Shown in pieces: positions 47,173 to 55,888 of a stretch of 64,000 nt of DNA; position 1 is the first letter of the stretch; every line of letters begins with the position of its first letter. Both the position numbers and the translations under genes were made by a program. The notes beneath the pieces are model-generated. The model was not told the origin of the DNA. It made no database searches and saw nothing but the letters and a program-made list of their open reading frames with translations. Origin of the DNA: Duganella alba (GTDB lineage Bacteria > Pseudomonadota > Gammaproteobacteria > Burkholderiales > Burkholderiaceae_D); the NCBI RefSeq assembly GCF_009674495.1, contig NZ_WKJN01000008.1:161356-225355 (forward strand), read 5' to 3'.

Positions 47173-47210
47173 CCCGATAATTGTGAAGAGTTCGTCTGAC
47201 AATTATCGGG
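47173..47210 (-). promoter_or_regulatory. Perfect 11-bp inverted repeat before the cyanophycin operon
   Basis: CCCGATAATTG (47173-47183) and CAATTATCGGG (47200-47210) are perfect inverted copies with a 16-base spacer. The repeat ends six bases before the ATG at 47166. On the mRNA the second arm includes GGG of the only plausible ribosome-binding site, so a hairpin would block translation. Alternatively the two arms are operator half-sites about 27 bases apart. Confidence 0.6.
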
Positions 47211-47289
47211 GGCGGTCGCCGTGCCCCACATCGGTGCGTCGCTTGTGTCGCTGTAAGAGTAGGCCCACAACCAGCGTAGGCCGAAGGCG

Positions 47290-47751
47290 TCAGCGCTGGT
47301 CGTCGGCTTCCAGATTGGTGCGGATCTGTTGCAACAGCGCTTGCAGTTGCGTCAACTGTTCTGCCGTCATGCCGTCCACCGCCGCGCCGGAGGCCTGCGC
47401 GCCCAGTTCGCGCAGGCTGTTGAAGATGTCCAGACCTTGCGCGCTGGGCTTCAGGCGCATGATGCGGCGGTCGGCGGCGTCGGCTTCCGCTTCCAGCAGC
47501 TGCTTGTCGCGCAGGCCTTTCAGCAGGCGCGCCAGCTGGGCCTTGTCGCGGCCCGAGTGGGCCACCAGGTCGCCCTGCGTGGCGCCGGGATGGCGCGCAA
47601 AGAAGCCCAGCGCCTTGTATTCCATGTGGGTCAGTTCGTGCGGATTGTCGCGCAGGCCGCGCAGCTGGCGCGCCCGGAACAAATGCATGATCGAGTGGAT
47701 GGCGTCGAAAACCTGTTCCGATTGGTTGACTTTATTAACTTGTTTGGTCAT
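47290..47751 (-). CDS. MarR-family transcriptional regulator
   Basis: 153 residues from the ATG at 47751; ATG 47763 and TTG 47769 are in frame but no ribosome-binding site favours any of them. The winged helix is in the middle: LTHMEYKALGFFARHPGATQ, then AHSGRDKAQLARLLKGLRDK and DRRIMRLKPSAQG. Dimer helices lie at both ends. It is divergent from the siderophore-interacting protein gene, whose -10 box overlaps this start codon, and lies 124 bases ahead of the cyanophycin operon in the same direction. It is therefore likely to control the flavoprotein gene and itself, and possibly the operon. Confidence 0.88.
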   Translation of the reverse strand: MTKQVNKVNQSEQVFDAIHSIMHLFRARQLRGLRDNPHELTHMEYKALGFFARHPGATQGDLVAHSGRDKAQLARLLKGLRDKQLLEAEADAADRRIMRLKPSAQGLDIFNSLRELGAQASGAAVDGMTAEQLTQLQALLQQIRTNLEADDQR

Positions 47752-47754
47752 AAT
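47726..47754 (+). promoter_or_regulatory. Sigma-70 promoter of the siderophore-interacting protein gene
   Basis: TTGACT (47726-47731), 17 bases, CATAAT (47749-47754). Both boxes lie in the first codons of the divergent marR gene; the -10 covers the marR start codon. The predicted start near 47761 leaves a 23-base leader with AAGGAG. A regulator bound here would affect both genes. Confidence 0.6.
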
Positions 47755-47783
47755 AGGTGACATTATCAACTAAGGAGCAGCAG

Positions 47784-48488
47784 ATGAGCAATCGAATTCA
47801 GCGTGTGCGGCATGAAATCAAACGGCGCGAGCTTGAAGTGATCAAGGTGCAGCAGCTCGCTCCGGACTATGTCAGCGTAACATTCAAAGGCGAGACCTTA
47901 CACGATTTCGTCTCGGCTTCCTACGATGACCACATCAAATTCATGCTGAGCGACGAGGATCGCCGCGATTTCACGCCGCGCAGCTATGACAACGTTGCCG
48001 GCGAACTGACCATCGAATTCGCGCTGCACGCCACCGGCGCGGCATCGGATTGGGCGCGCCAGGCGGCGGTGGGGCAGACAGCGGTGATCGCCGGTCCGCG
48101 CGGCTCGATGATTATCCCGATGGACTACGCGTGGCACGTGCTGGCCGGCGACGCCACCGCGCTGCCAGCGATCCGCCGCCGTCTTGAGGAGTTGCCGAAG
48201 GACGCCAAGGTGCAGGTGCTGGTGGCGGCCGACAGCGCGACTTCGCTGTCGTTCCACAGCGAGGCGCAGGTCGCGCCGCAATTCTTCGACAGCCAGCAAG
48301 CGCTGCTGGCCGCCATTCGCGCGCTGCAACTGCCGGAAGGCGAAGGCTTCTTCTGGTTCGCCGGTGAGGCATCGGTGGCCGCGCAGGTGCGCGATACGGT
48401 GTTTGTCGACAAGGGCCACCCGCGCGAGGCGGCCCGCATCTCCGCATACTGGAAGCAGGGCGCTTCCGGCCACCACGAAGACCTGTAA
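47784..48488 (+). CDS. Siderophore-interacting protein (flavin ferric-siderophore reductase)
   Basis: 234 residues. N-terminal FAD-binding barrel with VTFKGETLHDF and FTPRSYDN (the flavin-contacting RxY motif). A C-terminal SIP-type NADPH domain follows: YAWHVLAGDATALPAI, VLVAADS, FFWFAGEASVAAQVR and the closing ARISAYWKQGA. It reduces Fe(III)-siderophore in the cytoplasm to release Fe(II), as ViuB/YqjH do. ATG at 47784 follows AAGGAGCAGCAG. YqjH in E. coli is controlled by YqjI, a regulator encoded divergently; here a MarR protein takes that position. Confidence 0.92.
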   Translation: MSNRIQRVRHEIKRRELEVIKVQQLAPDYVSVTFKGETLHDFVSASYDDHIKFMLSDEDRRDFTPRSYDNVAGELTIEFALHATGAASDWARQAAVGQTAVIAGPRGSMIIPMDYAWHVLAGDATALPAIRRRLEELPKDAKVQVLVAADSATSLSFHSEAQVAPQFFDSQQALLAAIRALQLPEGEGFFWFAGEASVAAQVRDTVFVDKGHPREAARISAYWKQGASGHHEDL

Positions 48489-48491
48489 CGG

Positions 48492-49574
48492 TCAGAAGGT
48501 GTGCTTGATGCCGGTGATGATGCCGGTCTGGTTCAAGCCGGCGCCGACCGAGCCGCCGGCGCTGAGCGCCACCGCCGCCGCGCCGCTGTTGTTGATGCGG
48601 GCGGCGGCCACGTAGACGGCGCTGCGCTTGGACAGGTTGTAGATGCCGCGAATGATCACCTGGGCCGAGTCGTTGTTGGTGGCGCGGTAATCCAGCTTGG
48701 CCACCTGGCCGTCCAGCGTGAAGAACGGCGTGATGTTGTAGGCCGCGCCGATGTAAATCAGGTTGCTGCGCGGCTGCGTCGCCGAGCCTTGGTTGTTGCG
48801 GTTGATGATGCCGACGCCAAGCTTCCAGTCATCGCGTTTGAGGAAGGCGGCGATGTGCGCGCGGCTGTCGGTCTTGTCGCTGCTGTTCAATCCATTGGCC
48901 GCGCCGGCGCCGCCGTAGATGCGGTCGTAGGCGCTGATCAGCGCGTAGCCTGGCGCGTCGTAGCGCAGCAGCGCGGACCATTCGCGGCAGGCGATGGCGT
49001 CGGTCACGCTTTCGCCGGCGCAGCCGGTGCCTGCGGGGCCGCCGGCGGACGAGGTGTCGCGGCCCAGGCTATAGGTGCCGCCAAGCGTCACGCCGCTGAA
49101 GGTGCCGCGATAGGCGACCGAGTTGTCGCTGCGGCCGTTCGGAATGAACGAATCCAGCGAACCGAGGCCGTATTGCGACGGGCCGATGATGTCGACGTCA
49201 TAGGTCGAGATGTTCAGCATATTGTAATTGCGGCCGAAGGTGACCTGGCCCCAGTTGCCCGATAATCCCACCCAGGCCTGGCGGCCGAACAGGCGGTTCT
49301 GGCCCAGCGTGCCGGTGTCCGGCGCGAAGCCGTTCTCCAGCTGGAAGATGGCTTTCATACCGCCGCCCAGATCCTCCGCACCACGGAAGCCGAGGCGCGA
49401 CGGGAACATGCCGCCGCCCAGGCTCGGCATGCGGGTCAGGCTGTTGCCGGCGGCGTCGGCGTTGTTGTAGTACTCGACGGCGGCGTCGATGATGCCGTAC
49501 ATGGTGACGTTGCTTTGCGCTTGCGCGCCGCTGGCGGCAAAGGCGGCGGCTGCGATGATGAGGGATTTTTTCAT
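48492..49574 (-). CDS. General (Gram-negative) porin
   Basis: 360 residues. Signal peptide 1-19 (ending GAQA) is followed by SNVTMYGIIDAAVEYY, the classic first strand of betaproteobacterial trimeric porins. The region around 80-120 gives the FQLENGF and LFGRQAWVGLSG constriction-loop motifs. The last residues are YNLSKRSAVYVAA...GIKHTF, ending in Phe as needed for BAM insertion. It is downstream of gallate dioxygenase in the same direction, so aromatic-acid entry is a likely use. A strong hairpin lies in between. Confidence 0.93.
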   Translation of the reverse strand: MKKSLIIAAAAFAASGAQAQSNVTMYGIIDAAVEYYNNADAAGNSLTRMPSLGGGMFPSRLGFRGAEDLGGGMKAIFQLENGFAPDTGTLGQNRLFGRQAWVGLSGNWGQVTFGRNYNMLNISTYDVDIIGPSQYGLGSLDSFIPNGRSDNSVAYRGTFSGVTLGGTYSLGRDTSSAGGPAGTGCAGESVTDAIACREWSALLRYDAPGYALISAYDRIYGGAGAANGLNSSDKTDSRAHIAAFLKRDDWKLGVGIINRNNQGSATQPRSNLIYIGAAYNITPFFTLDGQVAKLDYRATNNDSAQVIIRGIYNLSKRSAVYVAAARINNSGAAAVALSAGGSVGAGLNQTGIITGIKHTF

Positions 49575-49613
49575 TGTGTGTCTCCGTTCTGTTTTGTATA
49601 GTCGTGTCGGGAT

Positions 49614-49637
49614 AGCCGCCTCCGTGTGGAGGCGGTT
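49614..49637 (-). promoter_or_regulatory. Strong hairpin between gallate dioxygenase and porin genes
   Basis: CCGCCTCC and GGAGGCGG form a perfect 8-bp G/C stem with a GTGT loop at 49616-49635, extendable by a G-U and an A-T pair. No T-run follows on either strand, so it is not a standard terminator. It may stabilise the upstream mRNA end or act as an attenuator that sets the porin level. Confidence 0.5.
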
Positions 49638-49654
49638 CTCAAGGGGTGGTTAGT

Positions 49655-50938
49655 TTATTTTTTGTCCCAGGCCGCGCTGGAACCTACCGAGTACAGCGCG
49701 CCCGGTGCGTTGCGGGTCTTCTGGAAGTCCTCCAGCGACTGCCCGCGCATGGCGGCGTAGATGTGCAGGTTGGATACGCCCACCACTGCGCCCAGCTTCT
49801 CCAGCAGGAAGAAGATCACGCCGTACTGGATCATGCCGCGCCAGTCGCGGCGGGCGATCAGGTCGCGTTCCTGCGGCGTCAAGCCGGCCGCGTCGAAGGT
49901 CGCTTCCGGCGCTTCCTTGAACTGCGTGCGGAAGGCCGGATCGATCAGCTGGTGCAGGTACTTGTTGATGCGGTAGGTGCGCACGCTGGTCTCCAGCGTG
50001 AACGGGTAGGTGCCCGGCAGGTCTTCAACGCCCTTGGTCTGATGGCCGATGTGAGCGCGGTGCGCTTCGATCGCCGCCGCATTGAGCGCCTTGTCGGTGG
50101 AGGCGGCGTTTTCGTACAGCGCCACGGCGATACCGGTCATCGATGGCAGGTAGTACTCGCGGTGCACGCAGTGCAGCCTGCTCGACATGGCGCCGCGCAT
50201 GGCCATCCACATCACTACTTCCGCGCTTTCCCAGCCGCCCAGCCTGGCGTAGTCGGCATGCGTCATGTTGAGCAGCGTTTCCGGATCGTTCTCGAACAGG
50301 TCGAGGAACTGGTGGTCCCACGGCGTGTTGTTGAAGCCCGCGCGCTCGCCATGCACCTGGTGTGACAGGCCGCCGGTGGCGACCAGCACCACGTTCAGGT
50401 CTTCCGGATAGCTTTCGATGGCGCGGCGCAGGCCTTGTCCCAGCTTGAAGCAGCGCCGCGCCGGCGGCACCGGGAATTGCAGCACGCCGATCTGCAGCGG
50501 CACGATCTTGCCCGGCCATTCCTGCTCGTGCGGCCACAGGATGGACAGCGGCGAGAAGCAGCCATGGTCCAGCCCTTTCTCCTGGAAGAACGACATGTCG
50601 AATTCGTCCGCCATCAGCGACTGGCCGATGTGGCGCGCCAGGCCCGCGTGGCCGGCGATCGGCGGCAGGTTGCGCGCGCCGCCGCCTTCATCGGCCGCCT
50701 TGTAGCTGTCGCCGATCCCCAGCGAGAACGCCGAGTAGTGGTCGAAGAAGAACGAGGTCACGTGGTCGTTGTAGATGACGAGCATGACGTCGGGCTTTTT
50801 CTCCGCCAGCCATTGCTGCACCGGTTCATAGGCTTTGAAGATGGGCGCCCAGGCAGCGTCGTGCTGCTTGTTGGCGTCCAGCGCGAAGCCGATGGTCGGA
50901 GTGTGGGACGAGGCGATGGCGCCGATGATGTTGGCCAT
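49655..50938 (-). CDS. galA: Gallate dioxygenase (LigB and LigA parts fused)
   Basis: 427 residues. The N-terminal type II extradiol domain has the Fe(II) ligands H12 (SSHTPTIG), H59 (YNDH) and E242 (WESAEVV), nearly the same numbers as in DesB (12, 59, 239). GLSHQVHGERAG carries the catalytic His. The C-terminal part (about 300-410) is a LigA-like domain (TYRINKYLHQL, RDWRGMIQYG). The fused form is typical of gallate dioxygenases (GalA/DesB) rather than protocatechuate 4,5-dioxygenase. It opens gallate to 4-oxalomesaconate. It starts eight bases after the transporter. Confidence 0.93.
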   Translation of the reverse strand: MANIIGAIASSHTPTIGFALDANKQHDAAWAPIFKAYEPVQQWLAEKKPDVMLVIYNDHVTSFFFDHYSAFSLGIGDSYKAADEGGGARNLPPIAGHAGLARHIGQSLMADEFDMSFFQEKGLDHGCFSPLSILWPHEQEWPGKIVPLQIGVLQFPVPPARRCFKLGQGLRRAIESYPEDLNVVLVATGGLSHQVHGERAGFNNTPWDHQFLDLFENDPETLLNMTHADYARLGGWESAEVVMWMAMRGAMSSRLHCVHREYYLPSMTGIAVALYENAASTDKALNAAAIEAHRAHIGHQTKGVEDLPGTYPFTLETSVRTYRINKYLHQLIDPAFRTQFKEAPEATFDAAGLTPQERDLIARRDWRGMIQYGVIFFLLEKLGAVVGVSNLHIYAAMRGQSLEDFQKTRNAPGALYSVGSSAAWDKK

Positions 50939-50946
50939 GATGATTC

Positions 50947-52281
50947 CTAAGCTTTCGCTACAACGGCGCGTTGGCCGAGTTTATTAATGACGATGAAGAT
51001 GGCCGCCAGCGTTGCCGGTCCCGCCAGGATGGCGATCACCGCGCTGAAGCCCCAGCCCATCGACAGCAGCACGCCGCCGGCGAAGGAACCGAAGATGCTG
51101 CCAAAGCGGCCCATGCCCTGCATCCAGCTGACGCCAGTGGCACGCACCACGGTCGGGTAGCACGACGGGGCGTAGGCATTCAGGCCGGTCTGGGCGCCGC
51201 TCATGCAGAATCCCGCCAGCAGCACGAACACCGAGAACAAGGACGATTCTACGCTTCCCGAGGCCAGGCACAGGATGAAGATGGCGCCGCCCAGATAGGC
51301 CGCGGAAATCACCTTGTTCGGCGATACGCGGTCCATGAAGTAGCCGACCAGCAGCGCGCCGACGGTGCCGCCCAGCTGGAACAGCGCGGTGATGTTGGCG
51401 GCGCGTTCGATCGGCAGGCCGGCATCCTTGATCATGGTCGGCAGCCAGCCGCTCAGCAGGTAGATCACCAGCAGGCCCATGAAGTAGGTGCCCCACAGCG
51501 ACAGCGTGGTGGCGCGATAAGCGGAAGACAACAGCACTTTGCCTGGCTGCGAGCCGGTCACCTGCGGTTCGCTGATGGTGAACTGAGTGTTTTCCGGCAC
51601 GTCGCCGCCAACCACGCGGCGCAGCGTGCGGCCGATGCGCTCGGCCGGGAACTTGCGGACTACCAGGAAACGCACCGATTCCGGCACCAGCAGCAGGTAG
51701 ACCGGCAGGCAAAGCAGCGGCACCGCGCCGCCGGCGATCAGCACCGCGCGCCAGCCGTGGTGCGGCAGGATCGCCGCCGCGCCGAAGCCGACCAGCGCCG
51801 AGCCGAGATTAAAGCCGGTGAACATGATGGCGATCAGCGTCGAGCGCGAACGCTCCGGCACGTATTCCGACAGCAGGGTGGTGGTGTTCGGCATGGCCGC
51901 GCCGAGACCGAGGCCGGTCAGGAAGCGCAGCAGCGACAAGGTGGTGACGTCCTGCGCGAAGCCGCTGATGATGGTGAAGGCGCCGAACCAGGCGACGGAA
52001 GTCATCAGCAGTTTCTTGCGGCCGAAGCGGTCCGACATCGGGCCGACCAGAATGGCGCCGATGGCCAGGCCGATGGGGGCTGCGCTCATCACGACGCCAA
52101 ACGCGGCGCGCGAGATGCCCCATTCCCTGGTGATGTCCGGTGCGAGGAAGCCCATGATGGCGACATCCATGCCGTCGGTGGCGACGATCAGGAAGCAGAG
52201 AGCGAGCAGCAGCCATTGGCGGCCGCTCATCTTCCTGCTGTTGATGTGGGCCCGGACGTCGAGCGTATGTCCTATATTCAT
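50947..52281 (-). CDS. galT: MFS aromatic-acid:H+ symporter (gallate transporter, AAHS type)
   Basis: 444 residues, twelve helices. The AAHS marks are CFLIVATDGMDVAIMGFLAP in helix 1 (conserved Asp) and GPMSDRFGRKKL in the loop 2-3. The N-terminus MNIGHTLDVRAHINSRKMSG resembles PcaK and GalT. ATG at 52281 follows CAGGAGACTTA; upstream in-frame codons are non-coding. The direct neighbour galA suggests gallate as substrate. It is the first gene of the minus-strand transporter-dioxygenase-porin operon. Confidence 0.9.
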   Translation of the reverse strand: MNIGHTLDVRAHINSRKMSGRQWLLLALCFLIVATDGMDVAIMGFLAPDITREWGISRAAFGVVMSAAPIGLAIGAILVGPMSDRFGRKKLLMTSVAWFGAFTIISGFAQDVTTLSLLRFLTGLGLGAAMPNTTTLLSEYVPERSRSTLIAIMFTGFNLGSALVGFGAAAILPHHGWRAVLIAGGAVPLLCLPVYLLLVPESVRFLVVRKFPAERIGRTLRRVVGGDVPENTQFTISEPQVTGSQPGKVLLSSAYRATTLSLWGTYFMGLLVIYLLSGWLPTMIKDAGLPIERAANITALFQLGGTVGALLVGYFMDRVSPNKVISAAYLGGAIFILCLASGSVESSLFSVFVLLAGFCMSGAQTGLNAYAPSCYPTVVRATGVSWMQGMGRFGSIFGSFAGGVLLSMGWGFSAVIAILAGPATLAAIFIVINKLGQRAVVAKA

Positions 52282-52423
52282 TAAGTCTCCTGTCTTGGTT
52301 CTGGTTTTATGTAAAGAGGTGTTAAGGCAGATGAAGCTGCCATCGCCGCTGTAACACAATCGCAGTGTACGTATTGACAGGAGGGAGAGTATTGCTTTTG
52401 CTTGCCGGACCGTTTCAATCTGC

Positions 52424-53629
52424 TTATCGCCAGCGCGCGCTGATGGCTTCGATTTCAGCCAGCAGGGCATACGCGCCAGGAGATAAATGAGCATTTTTAC
52501 GGGTGGTGATGCCGATGCTGCGTTCCATGCCGGGCATCTCGAATGGCAGCACGACGAGTTGGCTGGTTTGCACTTCGTGGTGCAGCTGGTGCGCCGACAA
52601 GACCGTCAGCATATCGCTGGAGACCAGCAGGCCGCGCAGCAGCGCCAGGTCGCCGGTTTCCACGGCGGGCGAGGGCGGTTGCTGGCCCTGGCGATTGAAG
52701 AACTGCACCAGCGATTCGCGTAACGGCGTACCGCTGCGCGACAGTACCCAGCGGTAACCGGCGAGATCTTGCAGCGTCAGCTTCTTGCGCTGCGTGAGCG
52801 GATGGCCGGTACGCGCCACCAGCGCCGCCTTGTCCTCGAACAGCGAGCGCGATTCGAACACGTCGGCCGAGCTGGCGCGCTGGGCGCCGACGATGAAATC
52901 GATGCGGCCGCTCAGCAGGCTGGCAGTCAGTTCCTCATACGGGCTTTCCAGCGAGCGGATGTGCAGTTGCGGATGACGCTTGAGCACCGAGGCGATCGCC
53001 GTCGGCAGCAGCTGCGACCGCGCCAGCGGCAGCGCGCCGATGGTGACCACGCCCAGCACCACGCCGGCCAGCGCGGCGATGTCTTCCGGGATGTGGCGCA
53101 GTTCCGACAGCACGCGTTCGAACGATTCGGTCCAGCGGCGGCCGGCGTCGGTGGGCATCATGCCGTGGGCGGTGCGCAGGAACAGCGGCTGGCCCAGCAT
53201 GTCCTCCAGCCTGGCGATGGCCTGGCTGACCGCCGACTGTGATACGCCCATCACGTGCGCCACGCTGGGCATGTGGTGCATCTCGGCCAACAGCGTGGCG
53301 GCTTGCAGGCGGCGTTCATTGAGCAGCGCTTCGATGCCGCCGACCTTGGCGCCATTGCGGTCGCGCAGGCGCACGGCTTCCTCGCGTACCGCGTGCAGCT
53401 CGGCCTCGATGCGGTCGGCGCGCTTGCGCACTTCTTCGCCGGCGGCGGTGAGCAGCATGCCGCGCCCCTTGCGCTCGAACAGCTGGGCGTCCAGGCTTTC
53501 CTCCAGCGAGGCGACCGAGCGCGCCACGGCGGACGATGCGCGGAACAGGCTTTCCGACGAGCGGCGGATGCCACCGCTGGCGGCGACGGCGTTAAACGCG
53601 TGGAGGTGGCGCAGGCTGACCAGGAACAT
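52424..53629 (-). CDS. galR: LysR-type regulator of the gallate genes, with two HTH regions
   Basis: 401 residues, about 100 more than a usual LysR protein. Residues 5-65 are a first LysR-like winged helix (LRHLHAFNAVAASGGIRRSS, then SLEESLDAQLFERKGRGMLL). A second one lies at about 103-160 (LQAATLLAEMHHMPSVAHVM, SQSAVSQAIARLEDMLGQPL and GMMPTDAG). The effector domain follows from about 190. It is divergent from galD and upstream of galT, so control of both gallate operons is likely. The longer form may be shared by GalR proteins of this branch. Confidence 0.85.
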   Translation of the reverse strand: MFLVSLRHLHAFNAVAASGGIRRSSESLFRASSAVARSVASLEESLDAQLFERKGRGMLLTAAGEEVRKRADRIEAELHAVREEAVRLRDRNGAKVGGIEALLNERRLQAATLLAEMHHMPSVAHVMGVSQSAVSQAIARLEDMLGQPLFLRTAHGMMPTDAGRRWTESFERVLSELRHIPEDIAALAGVVLGVVTIGALPLARSQLLPTAIASVLKRHPQLHIRSLESPYEELTASLLSGRIDFIVGAQRASSADVFESRSLFEDKAALVARTGHPLTQRKKLTLQDLAGYRWVLSRSGTPLRESLVQFFNRQGQQPPSPAVETGDLALLRGLLVSSDMLTVLSAHQLHHEVQTSQLVVLPFEMPGMERSIGITTRKNAHLSPGAYALLAEIEAISARWR

Positions 53630-53648
53630 GGTGATTAAAAAGTAGGCG

Positions 53649-53662
53649 TAATAAGCAGATTA
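53649..53662. promoter_or_regulatory. Candidate LysR-type operator between galR and galD
   Basis: TAAT-AAGCAG-ATTA is a perfect 4-bp inverted repeat in an A/T-rich patch of a G/C-rich gap, 20 bases before the galR start codon. A related string, TTAAGGCAGATGA, occurs at 52322-52334 in front of galT. Shared binding by GalR is inferred from the AGCAGAT/GGCAGAT core. Confidence 0.4.
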
Positions 53663-53748
53663 GAACAAATCAGCGTCCACAACGCAACCATGGAAACGGT
53701 GCCGGCACAGATACTGGCGGCATTCACACAGCGTATTCGTCCGTCACC

Positions 53749-54849
53749 ATGAGCCAACATCCAGTATCCGACCAGCGCGCAGTTCCTTGTATGTTGATGC
53801 GTGGCGGCACATCGCGCGGGCCGTTCTTCCTGGAATCCGATCTACCCGTCGATACGGCGGCGCGCGACCGGCTGCTGCTGGCGGCCATGGGTTCGCCCGA
53901 TCCGCGTCAGATCGATGGCCTGGGCGGCGCCCATCCGCTGACCAGCAAAGTCGGCATCGTCCGCCGCAGTACCACGCCCGGCGTCGACCTGGACTTCCTG
54001 TTCGCGCAGCTGCAACCGAATAACGACACGGTGGATGTCACGCCCAACTGCGGCAATATGCTGGCCGCCGTGCTGCCGTTCGCGCTGGAGCGCGGTCTGC
54101 TGCCGGTGGCGCAGGGCGTTACCACCGCGCGCATTCTGACGCTGAACACCGGCATGCAGTGCGATGTGACCGTGCAGACGCCGGGCGGACAACTGCAATA
54201 CAGCGGCGACGCCCGCATCGACGGCGTGCCCGGCACCGCCGCGCCGATCAGCATCAACTTTCTGGACACCGCCGGTTCCGTGTGCCCATCGCTGCTGCCC
54301 TCCGGCCGCGCGCTGGACAGCATCGCCGTCGCCGACACGCAGATCGAGGCCACGCTGATCGACAACGGCATGCCGATGGTGCTAGTGCGCGCCGCCGATT
54401 TCGGCATCACCGGCTATGAGCCTGCCGCCGAACTGACCGCCAACGACGCGCTACGCGCCCGGCTCGAAGCGCTGCGCCTGGCCGTCGGTCCGCTGATGGG
54501 CCTGGGCGATGTCGCCGCGAAAAACTATCCGAAGATGTGCCTGATCTCCGCGCCGCGCGACGGCGGCGCGCTCAACACGCGCTGTTTCATCCCGCACGTT
54601 TGCCACGACTCCATCGGCGTGCTGGCCGCAGTGACGGTGGCCACCGCCTGCGTGCTGCCGGGCGCCATCGCTGAAGGCATTGCTGTCGCACCGGACTGCG
54701 ACGTGAAAACGCTATCGATCGAACATCCCACCGGCGAATTCAGCGTCGAACTGGAAACCGACCAATCCGGGCAGGTGACGCGCGCCGCTTTGCTGCGTAC
54801 CGCCCGTCCCATCATGCGGGGCGAAGTGCTCGTCCCCGCGCATCTCTGA
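53749..54849 (+). CDS. galD: 4-oxalomesaconate tautomerase (PrpF-like)
   Basis: 366 residues with the duplicated diaminopimelate-epimerase-like fold of PrpF proteins: CMLMRGGTSRGPFF near the start, VTPNCGNMLAAV near 105, and HPTGEFSVEL near the end. GalD turns the keto form of 4-oxalomesaconate, made by GalA, into the form used by the hydratase. The neighbouring hydratase and aldolase genes support this over 2-methylaconitate isomerase. It opens the plus-strand gallate operon, divergent from galR. Confidence 0.92.
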   Translation: MSQHPVSDQRAVPCMLMRGGTSRGPFFLESDLPVDTAARDRLLLAAMGSPDPRQIDGLGGAHPLTSKVGIVRRSTTPGVDLDFLFAQLQPNNDTVDVTPNCGNMLAAVLPFALERGLLPVAQGVTTARILTLNTGMQCDVTVQTPGGQLQYSGDARIDGVPGTAAPISINFLDTAGSVCPSLLPSGRALDSIAVADTQIEATLIDNGMPMVLVRAADFGITGYEPAAELTANDALRARLEALRLAVGPLMGLGDVAAKNYPKMCLISAPRDGGALNTRCFIPHVCHDSIGVLAAVTVATACVLPGAIAEGIAVAPDCDVKTLSIEHPTGEFSVELETDQSGQVTRAALLRTARPIMRGEVLVPAHL

Positions 54850-54862
54850 AAAGGATCATCCG

Positions 54863-55888
54863 ATGATTATTGATTGCCACGGCCACTACACCACCGCGCC
54901 GAAAGCGCTGGAGGAATGGCGCAACAAGCAGATCGCCAACCTGAGCACGCCGGAGCTGGGCCCGAAAGTCGCGGACCTGAAAATCAGCGACGACGAGCTG
55001 CGCGAATCGATTGAAACCAACCAGTTGCGCCTGATGAAAGAACGCGGCTCGGACCTGACCATCTTCTCGCCGCGCGCCAGCTTCATGGCGCACCACATCG
55101 GCGACTTCAATACCAGCGCCACCTGGGCCGCCATCTGCAATGAGCTGTGCGCGCGTGTGTCGCAGCTGTTCCCTGACCACTTCATCGGCGCGGCCATGCT
55201 GCCGCAGTCGCCCGGCGTCGATCCGGCCACCAGCATTTCCGAGCTGGAGAAGTGCGTCAAGGAGTACGGCATGGTCGGCATCAACCTGAATCCCGATCCT
55301 TCGGGCGGGCATTGGACCTCGCCGCCGCTGTCGGACAAATCGTGGTATCCGATTTACGAAAAGATGGTGGAGTACGAGATTCCGGCCATGATCCACGTCA
55401 GCACCAGCTGCAACGCGTGCTTCCACACCACCGGCGCGCATTACCTGAACGCCGACACCACCGCCTTCATGCAGTGCCTGACCAGCGACTTGTTCAAGGA
55501 CTTCCCGACGCTGAAGTTCCTGATTCCGCACGGCGGCGGCGCGGTGCCGTACCATTGGGGCCGATTCCGCGGCCTGGCGCAGGAAATGAAAAAGCCGCTG
55601 CTGACCGAGCACCTGCTGAACAACATCTTCTTCGACACCTGCGTCTACCACCAGCCTGGCATCGACCTGCTGACCGAGGTCATGCCGGTCAAGAACGTGC
55701 TGTTCGCTTCCGAGATGATTGGCGCCGTGCGCGGCATCGATCCTGAAACGGGCCACTACTACGATGACACCAGGCGCTACATCGAAGCGGCCAATCTGAC
55801 CAACGTTGATCGCGCCAATATTTTCGAACACAACGCGCGCCGCGTCTTTCCGCGCCTGGACGCGGCACTGAAGGAGAAGGGATTATGA
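54863..55888 (+). CDS. ligJ: 4-oxalomesaconate hydratase (LigJ-type amidohydrolase)
   Basis: 341 residues. Amidohydrolase-2 fold with metal ligands in [33 protein letters not shown] and FASEMIGA. It adds water to oxalomesaconate to give 4-carboxy-4-hydroxy-2-oxoadipate. This is the LigJ family of Sphingobium, not the unrelated GalB of Pseudomonas putida. AAAAGGATC precedes the ATG, 13 bases after galD; the stop overlaps the aldolase start by four bases. Confidence 0.93.
   Translation: MIIDCHGHYTTAPKALEEWRNKQIANLSTPELGPKVADLKISDDELRESIETNQLRLMKERGSDLTIFSPRASFMAHHIGDFNTSATWAAICNELCARVSQLFPDHFIGAAMLPQSPGVDPATSISELEKCVKEYGMVGINLNPDPSGGHWTSPPLSDKSWYPIYEKMVEYEIPAMIHVSTSCNACFHTTGAHYLNADTTAFMQCLTSDLFKDFPTLKFLIPHGGGAVPYHWGRFRGLAQEMKKPLLTEHLLNNIFFDTCVYHQPGIDLLTEVMPVKNVLFASEMIGAVRGIDPETGHYYDDTRRYIEAANLTNVDRANIFEHNARRVFPRLDAALKEKGL

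Noticed and set aside
49614..49637. Hairpin as rho-independent terminator
   Set aside because: No run of T follows on either strand, so I list it as a regulatory or stabilising hairpin only.
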